Below, one piece after another: positions 56,401 through 64,000 of a DNA stretch of 64,000 nt (within the stretch, counting starts at the first letter, position 1; each line of letters opens with the position of its first letter). Source of the DNA: Hyperoodon ampullatus (Eukaryota > Chordata > Mammalia > Artiodactyla > Ziphiidae); the NCBI GenBank assembly GCA_949752795.1, contig OX457057.1, positions 10,468,632 through 10,532,631 on the forward strand, read 5' to 3'. A program made the position numbers and the translations under genes. The notes under the pieces were generated by a model. That model searched no databases, was not told the origin of the DNA, and saw only the letters and a list, made by a program, of their open reading frames with translations.

Positions 56401-57160
56401 AAGTTGTACAGAACTTTGTTAGCACGAGCACGGGGTGGACAGAACCTCACAGACCCCAGGGCACATCGTTAGAGCAAGGACAGGAGGCGTGTGCGCGCAG
56501 TGAGGCAAGAGAGGGGGTCAGTGTTATTAGTCCAGGTGCAGTGCTGGTGATCTGACAGGGTTTACAGTTTAAGAATATCTAAAGTATTTTAAAAACTGTA
56601 AAGCTGCAACGCATGATTTTTATACCTAGTTCCTAGAAAACCAAGGAAAGCATGTATTAGCTTTGAATAAAGTAACATGAAAACAGGAATGCACTTTTAC
56701 TAATCTACAAAAAATTGTTTCTAATGCATATTCAGAAAGATTTTATAATACAAGGAGGCGTATTGCTCATTAAGATGGGGTTCTAAAAGAAAAGCACTTA
56801 CTAAGTTAGCAACTATGAGAATGATCAGGTCAAAGATGGATTAAATGCCCAATTTCAGGAGGGATGGGCACGTTTAAGGAAAAGGAAAAGCTTAAGAATG
56901 CTCTGAGTTTTGTAGGGACGATCCACGAGTTGGAGGTGGAAGGAGAAATCCTGCCCGGTATCAGAGCCTTGTGAGCTGCCAGGATACTTAGAGAAAGCTC
57001 TGAATCAAAGAGTAAGAGCTCCAGTCATTACCGCTTGCCACCAACTAGCCCTGATTTAGTCTCTGGACTTCAGCCCCCCCTCACCTGTAGTGTGGGCTTC
57101 ACCGTACCTGCATCACAGAGGTGTGCGGAAATGCAAAATGAAATGATATAAACAGACTGT
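56401..57160. other. single-copy DNA
   Basis: No recognised repeat or exon. A GC-richer patch near 56480 has GTGTGCGCGC but is too short for a CpG island. Confidence 0.4.
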
Positions 57161-57164
57161 AAGG

Positions 57165-57380
57165 TGAGAGTTAATGCTTCCTGGATGCCAAGTACTGCTC
57201 TCGATGCCGGGGATCTGGACAGTGACCCAGATGATCCAGGTCCCCGCTCTTCTGGGGCAGGGAGTCGGGAAAAAAACCAAGCAAGCCAATAACTAAGATA
57301 ATTTATGGTAGTGGTGGTGCTGTTCAGCCAGTAAGAGGGTAAGGAGATGTGGAGTGACTGGGAAGAGACTTTGAATTGGG
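57165..57380 (-). repeat. L2 LINE fragment, reversed
   Basis: 'ctggatgccaagtactgctc' + 'tcgatgccggggatctggac' and 'aacaggg'-like degraded continuation to 'gtaagagggtaaggagatg'. Diverged. Confidence 0.55.
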
Positions 57381-57559
57381 TACCCCTGTTTCTAATAGTT
57401 TACATTGGCTACTGTCATTATAAATCTGATGATGATAATGATGACAGTGGTACCCAGGGGACAAGACTGGTCAGTGCTGGATGTCTAAGGATGGGATGGG
57501 AACCGGATAGTAGTAATCCTGCTGGCTGTTGAATGGGCATGTGCATTACTGCTGACCCC

Positions 57560-58060
57560 ATTCGTTCATTCAAATGTTTATTAAGCACTTATATGTGCCA
57601 GGCACTGCTTGGGCACTGGGTACACTGTGGGGAACACTGAAACCATGGCACGTGCACCTAGAGCTTACAGTGGAGCCAGGGAGACAGAAGTTAGTCATGC
57701 ACAAGTAGAAAGTCAATTGCTAATTTTGGTAAGTAGTCTTAAGGAGAAGCACAAGATTTCATTAAAGAGATTAACAGGCTGGGGAGGATCTGCTTTGGAG
57801 GAAGGTCAGGGAACCTCTCTGGGGTCATATTTAAGGGGAGACCTGAGGGGTAAGTAGGAGTTGTCTGGCCTGGGAGAAGTGATGGTGTGAGCAGGACCCT
57901 CTTGGCAGAGAGATGAATCTTTGGGAGGGTGGAGAGACTCTAGAAGCAAACGAGCTTGGCAGATTCTGGAAGAGAAAGGACACACGCGTGGCTGGAGCAG
58001 CGGGGGCGTAGGGGGTAGATGGAGATACGGTTAGAGGAAGATGCAGGAGACCAGATGGCT
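57560..58060 (-). repeat. L2 LINE 3' region, reversed
   Basis: 'gttcattcaaatgtttatta' + 'agcacttatatgtgccaggc' + 'actgcttgggcactgggtac' begins the 3' end; 'acctagagcttacagtggag', 'tcagggaacctctctggggt' and 'aggggagacctgaggggtaa' continue inward in L2 order. Confidence 0.8.
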
Positions 58061-58109
58061 CGGTAGGGTCTGCCGTCCATCCCATCCATCCCAGCTAATG
58101 TGTTCCTTG

Positions 58110-58325
58110 TTGTTCTTTATTTTGCGGTACGCAGGCCTCTCACTGTTGTGGCCTCTCCCGTTGCGGAGCACAGGCTCCGGATGCGCAGGCTCAGCGACCA
58201 TGGCTCACGGGCCCAGCCGCTCCGTGGCATGTGGGATCTTCCCGGACCAGGGCACGAACCCGTGTCCCCTGCATCGGCAGGAGGACTCCCAACCACTGCG
58301 CCACCAGGGAAGCCCCCTTGTTCTT
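58110..58325 (-). mobile_element. CHR-type tRNA-Glu SINE, short form
   Basis: Antisense body from 'tgcggtacgcaggcctctca' to 'accagggaagcccc'. Flanked by ttgttctt (58110-58117 and 58318-58325); allowing a 3-nt slip, ccttgttgttctt pairs with ccttgttctt. The tail is short (ttattt). Confidence 0.93.
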
Positions 58326-58688
58326 GCCTCTGGTCCTGCCTCACCCCCAGCCTTTGTTTCCATCAGGACCACGGTGATTCTCAGCCCCAGGTCCAATCAC
58401 GTCCAGGTGGCTGCAGACGTCTCCTGGCTGAAATCTTTGACTCAGCTTTCTGTCCTTCCAGAGCTGGGTGTAGGCCCTCTGTGGCTTGAAAACCAACCAT
58501 GCAGGAGGCCACCTTGAGGCCTGTGGCTGACCTCACCATGAGAGGCTTGGGATGGACTGCAGGATGGCAGAGAGGAAGTAACAGGCAGTATTCATGACCA
58601 ATTCTCTTTATCCACAGTCCCCTGAACAGCCTGGAAAATGCTTCAATAGAGTGAGTCACACTGAAGAATCAATTGGCAGTCAGTCCCG
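58326..58688. other. single-copy DNA
   Basis: No recognised gene or repeat. Directly followed by the exact tandem duplication. Confidence 0.4.
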
Positions 58689-58764
58689 CTGATCCTGCTG
58701 ATAATGGCTGTGTCCTCTCACACCCTCTGATCCTGCTGATAATGGCTGTGTCCTCTCACACCCT
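58689..58764. repeat. exact tandem duplication, 38 bp x 2
   Basis: Unit 1 is 58689-58726 and unit 2 is 58727-58764, each starting ctgatcctgctgataatg and ending cctctcacaccct. They are identical at all 38 positions, so the duplication is recent, or an assembly artefact. Confidence 0.95.
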
Positions 58765-59076
58765 CAGGCCCTTTGCACTTGCTGTTACCGCTGCCTGGGA
58801 TGCTCGTCCCCTCCCCCACTCCTCTTCACCGAGTTAGCTCCTATGTATCCTTCAGTCCTATGCATAGAGGTTTCCTCCAGGAAATCTCTCCTGATTAGGT
58901 GAGATGCCCCCATTCCCTCCATTCATTCACCCCTGCCCTGGGAGATTGACAAATTCAATGAGCCTTTCTCACTAGACTGTGAGCTCCTTTATCACAGGAC
59001 CTGGGTCTAATTCACTCTCTTAGCCTTGGTGCCTGACACCGATCTGGCTTATAATAGCACCTAATAAATAGCCATT
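58765..59076 (+). repeat. L2 LINE 3' region, sense
   Basis: 'aggccctttgcacttgctgt', 'taccgctgcctgggatgctc', 'actgtgagctcctttatcac' and 'aatagcacctaataaatagc' run in L2 sense order from ORF2 end to 3' terminus. It meets an antisense L2 end at 59078. Confidence 0.75.
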
Positions 59077-59077
59077 A

Positions 59078-59170
59078 GAAAATCATTTGTTGAAGGCCCG
59101 CTATGCTCCAGGCACTGCGCTGGGAGCTAGGGAGGGGTCTGTGATGAGTAGAAACAGACACAGGCTATTC
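59078..59170 (-). repeat. L2 LINE 3' end, reversed
   Basis: 'atttgttgaaggcccgctat' + 'gctccaggcactgcgctggg' is the antisense L2 terminus, tail-to-tail with the sense L2 on its left. Confidence 0.6.
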
Positions 59171-59228
59171 CTTCTACATTCATGTATATTTCAAATTTTT
59201 CTCATAAGAAGTTTAAAAAAATATATTA

Positions 59229-59509
59229 GGGTATTCCCTGGTGGCACAATTGTTAAGAATCCGCCTGCCAATGCAGAGGACACGGGTTCAAGCCCTGGTC
59301 CGGGAAGATCTCACATGCTGCGGAGCAGCTAAGCCCGCACACCACAACTACTGAGCCTGCATTCTAGAGCCCGTGTGCCACAACTACTGAGCCCGTGTGC
59401 CACAACTACTGAGCCCGTGCGCCTAGAGCCCGTGCTTCGCAACGAAGAGTAGCCTCCGCTCTCTGCAACTAGAGAAAGCCCGCACAGCAAGTTAAAGTCT
59501 ACTGGGAAA
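59229..59509 (+). mobile_element. CHR-type tRNA-Glu SINE, long form, sense
   Basis: Head 'gtattccctggtggcacaat', B-box-like GGTTCAAGCCC, then repeated 'gccacaactactgagccc' units (59340-59420), 'cgcaacgaagagtagcctcc' and 'gcaactagagaaagcccgca'. The A-box is altered ('ggcacaattgttaag'). No clear TSD; flanking 'aaaaaatatattag' and 'aaaaaagctattaatag' are only loosely alike. Confidence 0.9.
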
Positions 59510-59584
59510 AAAGCTATTAATAGTCACAAAATTTATTGTTATAAATCATGCTTAGAGATATGGAGAAAAATTGATAATAAAGTT

Positions 59585-59785
59585 AACTTTTACAACTCCT
59601 GAGTCCATGCCAGTATTGTTCTAAGAGTCCTATGTGCATCGCTCTTTTAATGCGCACAGAATCCCTAGGAGGAAAGCATTGTTATTATCCCATTTTGCAG
59701 AAAGGGAAACCGAGGCACAGAGTTTTGCCCAAGATCACACAGGCAGGTGGGGCTGGATTCTAACCTAGGTATCCTGACCTTAGTT
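59585..59785 (-). repeat. MIR SINE
   Basis: 'cccattttgcagaaagggaa' + 'accgaggcacagagttttgc' + 'ccaagatcacacaggcagg' and 'ctggattctaacctaggtat' follow the reversed MIR order. Confidence 0.8.
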
Positions 59786-60385
59786 AGAACCCACTTTTGA
59801 TTGTATCTGTTGCTTTTATAAAGATGCACCGAAGTCATGTATGTTCTAGCAATTCTAGAATCAGTCCCAAAGCTGTTCTTAGGGAGTGCATTTCCCCACT
59901 TGCCCTGGTCACAAAGACATAGAGAAAATCTCAACAAATTCACTCCCTGACCAGGTCTATATCGAATGCTACATGTGGCCACAGTGACCTCTTGTGGTCA
60001 AAATGGGGATAGCATGAATATGCCACATAGGTGGAGGGGAGACCCAACCTCTGGGTTATTTCTGAAGTCGGTTTGTATTTTCTGAGGCTCATCCGGCTCA
60101 TACCTGTGCTGTGCATCTGAGAACATGTGGAACGATAAGTCTCCAAAGGTGGACTTTCAGGCATTGGACATTGGATGGGGCCGTGGTGGGGGCCATGGGA
60201 AGTCTATGCTCCTGTGCTCTGTATAAGCTTATGGAAAACCCCAGACCTGGCTCTTCCCAGCTTCCCTCTCCTGGTGCTTCAGGTCAGGAGGACTCTGGGG
60301 AACTATGGCCTGGGGAGTTTATCTCAGCCCAGTTCACATAGTCACAGCTTTCACAGGCACTGTGCCCCTGGCTGAGAGAGGACCA
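59786..60385. other. single-copy DNA
   Basis: No recognised repeat or exon. Confidence 0.4.
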
Positions 60386-60387
60386 GC

Positions 60388-62000
60388 TTATTCATTCATT
60401 TGACCAAATATTTATTGAGCACCTACTATGTGCCAGGCATGTTCTAGGTGCTGAGAATAAAGCAGACAATAAAACAGATGAGATTCCTGCCTTCCTCCTC
60501 CCCCACTTCCTACTTATAATTTTGCATAATGATTTAATTCCTGGGGTTTGGGTGTGTACAGAGTCTGTATGTGCATTCAGGGAAAGGAGTCCAGCCTCTA
60601 CCCCATTGAAAATAAAGATAATAAGCCACAAAACCAACCCCTGACCCGTGCATTCTGCTTTCATGGTGTTTACTTTCTAGTGGGGAGAGACATACAACCA
60701 GCAGATGGTGATACATGTCACAGAGGGAAGTAGACCCACAGTTAGGTGGGTGGAGAGTGGGTTGGAGGATGGGGGCCATTTTATGCAGTGGATTCGGAAT
60801 CTTGTTTATAAGGCACATTTAAGGAAGTGTAAAAGGTGCCTGGGGGCAGTGCAATTTGTTTGTTCTCTCTTTTTTGTCTTTTTTCCTCTCTCTCTCCTAG
60901 AATTATCCAGAAATTAATACATGCAGTGGTCTTTTTATTTGTTTGATAGTCAACCATTTACTCAGGGTAACACTGAAAAGAGAATTTCCCTGCTGGAGTG
61001 TTTTCCATGCAGGAGCATATATCCCCCTCTGTCCTCCTGTGCTTCACCCCTGGAGAAGTATCTGCAGGAAGTGGGAGAGTGGGCCACGTGTGTATCTGGG
61101 AAGAACATTCTGGGCAATGGAAACAGCATATGCAAAGGCCCTGAGGTGGGCACTTGAGGAAGGAGGGGGTGTGGTTTCAGGAGAGTGAGGGTAGTGGGGA
61201 CAGAAGGCGAGGCCAGAGAGTTGGGGGAGGGGAGGCGGGCAACTGTCCTATGGGGCTTTAAAGGTGCATCGCCCATACTGTTGGTGGGACTGATTTTGGC
61301 CTTGCATATAAGGGCAACACCTCTTCAGGATGGTGAGTGACTTTACCCACACACAGGAGGGAGCGATGAGACCAGCTCCTGGCTCAGCTGTCCCCACATT
61401 TGGGGCTCTCTGGGGCTTGGCGTGGATAGAAGCTCTCACTTGCATTACTCCCATTTATTTTTACAACAACTTTGAGGGATGAGTGACATCCTACCCATTT
61501 TCTAGATGAGAAAAATGAGGTGCAGAGAAGTCGGGGAGAGAGTTCTAGGTGGACAGAGGCATGATGAATGGGGGATTAAGAGACATCCAGGCAATGGAGA
61601 GGTCTTGCTGGGCGCTGGGGCTCTCTGGGATGAAGCTAATGAGATGAGTCGGGGCCCCTTTGCAGGCACTTGTGTGTGATAACAGGAAGTTGGGACTTCA
61701 TCTTGATTTCTGCAAGATATTGAAGGAGGAAGGGACACGATAATGTCTGTTTTTTAAAAAATTACTCTAATATCAGCTTTGGTGATGAACTAGAGAGAGG
61801 TGGGCAGTGGGGTGGACAGGGCAGAGAGACAGACGGGAGATTTTGGCCAGAATCTAGGAAGAAGCTGCTGACCATCTGACATAGGTGGAGGGCTATTTTC
61901 AAGAGAGAAACAACTGGATTTAGAAACATTGGACATTGAAAGCGAGGGAGAGAGGTTAAGGAAGAGTATGAAGCTTTTAGCTTTTAACTTTTATTCTCTA
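60388..62000 (-). repeat. long L2 LINE copy, reversed, interrupted
   Basis: Runs in antisense L2 order over about 1.6 kb: 3' end at 60388-60500 ('atatttattgagcacctact', 'gtgccaggcatgttctaggt'), 60650-60860 ('tactttctagtggggagaga'), 61080-61270 ('gaagaacattctgggcaatg', 'atgcaaaggccctgaggtgg') and 61680-62000 ('aaattactctaatatcagct'). Unassigned or MIR-like insertions lie between (60500-60650, 60861-61080, 61437-61545). Confidence 0.65.
61437..61545 (-). repeat. MIR SINE fragment
   Basis: 'tacaacaactttgagggatg', 'cattttctagatgagaaaaa' + 'tgaggtgcagagaagtcggg' is the reversed MIR 3' half, nested between L2 blocks. Confidence 0.65.
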
Positions 62001-62420
62001 GAACCTTTGCGGATGCAGCATTTTGGGGAGTACACTTGAGAAGCATTCCTTGAATTGCAGTTCCCCAGCTTTTGTTGCCCTGTCCTAACTGTCCCCTTTG
62101 TTATTTCCTTACATGGATCGTGTCTCCAAAGAGGCCTTAACCTCTTCAAACCTAAGCAAACATCGTCTTTTGTACACGCAGCATTTTGTGTTGGAAGGTG
62201 TTGCTTTAATTGTTATTCCTCTGGCTCCTTTAGGAATGAGTCTATCATCTGGGCAAACAGAATTTTCTAAGTAAATGACAGCTACCTCTTATCTCCCTTT
62301 TTATCTCTCTTAAAATCTTCTTCATGCTTCACAGCCTAGTTCGACTGCTATCTCCTCCATGAAAATTTCTCCCTCTCTCTCTTCTGTGCTCTTTTAAGGG
62401 GTTAAACACTTTTGCTCTGG
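62001..62420. other. single-copy DNA, possible old LINE scrap at right
   Basis: 'gctatctcctccatgaaaat' + 'ttctccctctct' near 62350 recalls a sense L2/L3 motif. Otherwise unrecognised. Confidence 0.35.
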
Positions 62421-62422
62421 GC

Positions 62423-62451
62423 TGCGTGTGTGTGCGTGTGTGTGTGTGTAT
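62423..62451. repeat. (TG)n microsatellite
   Basis: Interrupted GTGTGTGCGTGTG tract of about 29 bp. Confidence 0.92.
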
Positions 62452-62469
62452 TTGGGGAGTGGGGTGGGA

Positions 62470-62722
62470 GGCAGGACAGTACACTAGACGGGCTTTGTAG
62501 TCAGATACCTGGGCTCTCCTTCCAGCTCTGCCATTCACTTGCTGTGCAACCTTGAGCTGGTTGCTTAACCTCTCTGAGTCTTAGGTGCTTTCACCCCCAT
62601 TTTACTGATGAGAAAACTCTCTCAGAATGCTGTTTTGGGAGTTAAATAAACTCACTGACTGCGGAGCTTGGAACAATGCCCGTCATTTGGCAGGTGCTCA
62701 AACAATAGTGGTGGGATAGTTA
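62470..62722 (+). repeat. MIR SINE, near full length
   Basis: 'ctttgtagtcagatacctgg', 'gctggttgcttaacctctct' + 'gagtcttaggtgctttcacc' and 'cccattttactgatgagaaa' then 'catttggcaggtgctcaaac'. The 'actgatgagaaaac' piece is out of the usual order, suggesting mixing with a second MIR. Confidence 0.75.
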
Positions 62723-62744
62723 TGACTATGTACCCACTTGTTTA

Positions 62745-63001
62745 TTAATCCTCCAGTTATTTCTTGAGCACCTATCATGTGCCATACAGTGTCCTAGGCA
62801 CTTGGGGAGGCATCAGTGAACAAAACACATGTGTCTGCCCTTGAGGGGATACAATTCTATATAGTCTAGTTGGGGGAGATAGACAATAAACAATATACAC
62901 AACAAATAAGTATATTTGACAGTCTATTAGAAGGTAATAAGTACTGTGGAATAAAGAAAGATGTCAGGGGGGTAAGGTGATTGGCAGTGTTTGGGGCAGG
63001 T
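62745..63001 (-). repeat. L2 LINE 3' region, reversed (left part)
   Basis: 'atttcttgagcacctatcat' + 'gtgccatacagtgtcctagg', 'tgaacaaaacacatgtgtct' + 'gcccttgaggggatacaatt' and 'gatagacaataaacaatata' are clear antisense L2. It continues at 63362 after an LTR-like insert. Confidence 0.82.
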
Positions 63002-63361
63002 ATAGCAGTCAGCTACTGCTGCATAACAGTCACCAAATCTGATGGCCCTGCTGTGGAGACCATAGTTGTATCGATTTGTGCAGTTTGGGCTCTGCTGGGT
63101 GCCCCTCTGGTCTTGGCGATACTCACATGTGTGCCCATAGTTGCTGGCTGGTCGAGGACAGCCTCAGTTAGGACAGCTCTGTCGCATTCCCTGTGTTCTC
63201 TCCCCCTCCAGTGGGCCAGCCCAGGATTGCTGTCATGGCAGAAGTGGGGTTTGGGAGAGCAGATGTATGCTCGGCCTCAACTGGGAGGCACCTCATCATC
63301 TCCGCTGCATTCCATGGGCCACCTCTTAAAGGAAAGAGCTGAGGGGTGACAGTGTGAAAGG
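63002..63361 (-). mobile_element. ancient LTR-like element, reversed
   Basis: Starts 'atagcagtcagctactgctg' + 'cataacagtcaccaaatctg' and includes 'ccagtgggccagcccaggat' + 'tgctgtcatggcagaagtgg'. This fits the reverse of a MaLR/ERVL-class LTR of the 'gctgcataacaaaccaccc' type. Subfamily not assigned. It lies between two parts of one L2. Confidence 0.55.
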
Positions 63362-63860
63362 TGTGGACAGACCACAGCGTCCGTTTGTGCCGCCTGTCTA
63401 CCTCATTGTGGAGGGTGCAGGCTGCGGCATGAAATGGGGTGGCCTCCCTGAGAGGGTGACACTTGTCCTAAGACTTGAAGCCAGGGTGAGGGGATCATAG
63501 GCAGGGAGCCTGGAGAGAAGTGTCCCAGGCAGGGGGCACAGCTAGAGCAAAGGCCCCGGGGCAGGTGCATACCTGGGTCATCAGGAGGGGCGGGGGCGAG
63601 GCTGCAGGGCAGTGGGACAGTGGCCAGAGAAGAGGACAGAGACCACCAGGGACCTTTCACAGAGTGACCTGGTGGGGGGGCCCTGGAGGGACAGGGTCTG
63701 ACTTGCATTTTCAAAGTGTGGTTTTGGGTCCCATGTTGAGACTCGATTGTAGGGGGCAGGGGTCAAAGCAGGGAGACCTGCCTGGAAGCCCATGGGGGGA
63801 TGCAAGGGAGAGGACGGCAGCTCAGGCGGGGGACTGTCACAGTGCCCACCTCCTCGGCAT
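63362..63860 (-). repeat. L2 LINE, reversed (right part)
   Basis: 'gtggcctccctgagagggtg' + 'acacttgtcctaagacttga', 'gtgtcccaggcagggggcac' + 'agctagagcaaaggccccgg' and 'gaaagcagggagacctgcct'-like sequence follow antisense L2 order. Confidence 0.72.
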
Positions 63861-63869
63861 GACGGGGAC

Positions 63870-63952
63870 CTTCTAGGGCTGTTTTGAGACTTGAGTGATG
63901 CTGTGATGAGGTTGTGTCGATGCCCAGAATGTGGCCGGGATTCAACAGTTGG
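63870..63952 (+). repeat. possible MIR 3' fragment
   Basis: 'tagggctgttttgagacttg' + 'agtgatgctgtgatgaggtt' weakly resembles the MIR 3' half. Confidence 0.35.
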
Positions 63953-63967
63953 ACGAGGGCTGTGTTG

Positions 63968-64000
63968 TTGTTTTTTTCCCCCGGTATGCGGGCCTCTCAC
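63968..64000 (-). mobile_element. CHR-type tRNA-Glu SINE, cut by window end
   Basis: A T-run then 'ccggtatgcgggcctctcac', the start of an antisense short-form CHR SINE. The rest lies outside the window. Confidence 0.85.

Noticed and set aside
1..64000. CRISPR array, prophage, plasmid or operon structure
   Set aside because: No regular spacer-repeat structure or compact gene arrays. All the sequence fits mammalian repeats and non-coding DNA.

Overview
The window reads as mammalian nuclear DNA from a cetacean (whale or dolphin). The marker is a set of little-diverged tRNA-Glu-derived CHR-type SINEs, about 200 nt and 330 nt long, together with L1 copies that share a cetartiodactyl-type 3' end. 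Older layers common to all placental mammals (MIR, L2, MLT1 LTRs, hAT MER elements, old L1M) fill much of the rest. Nothing bacterial, plasmid-like or phage-like is present. I recognise no protein-coding exon, functional tRNA, rRNA or CpG-island promoter, so this is intergenic or deep intronic sequence. Repeat families were named from memory of their consensus sequences. Borders of old repeats are good to about 20-30 bases; borders set by target-site duplications (TSDs) are exact.

Layout. 1-10 kb: mostly single-copy sequence with MIR, L2, one hAT element, one CHR SINE and one MLT1 LTR. 10-12.4 kb: an old L1 holding a younger L1 3' end with a perfect TSD, an MLT1 LTR with a CT microsatellite, and a long CHR SINE with a 17-bp TSD. 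12.4-17.4 kb: the longest repeat-poor block. 17.4-26.5 kb: repeat-dense, with an L1 3' end, two adjacent MER5-type elements, a long antisense L2, an old L1 split by two insertions, an inverted L1 that seems to carry a 3' transduction, a second L1 3' end, and an L2 with a CHR SINE in it. 26.5-35.7 kb: mixed single-copy DNA and old repeats. 35.7-38.7 kb: an old sense L1 interrupted by another L1 3' end. 38.7-45.3 kb: single-copy DNA with MIR, L2, MLT1 and a CHR SINE.

45.3-54.2 kb is the most structured region. A near-full-length antisense L1 (45671-53024, about 7.1 kb without its own insert) has a 5' UTR, broken ORF1, broken ORF2 and 3' UTR. It sits in a hAT-type element, apparently within an old L1/HAL1-like fragment, and is itself hit by a CHR SINE. 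Its endonuclease residues are still readable, but stops, frameshifts and the SINE make it dead.

54.2-64 kb: single-copy DNA with a candidate conserved non-coding element near 56.3 kb, more CHR SINEs, an exact 38-bp tandem duplication, and long antisense L2 copies, one split by an LTR-like element. The right edge cuts a further CHR SINE. The features do not form a pathway; the window records layered retrotransposition over a single-copy background.
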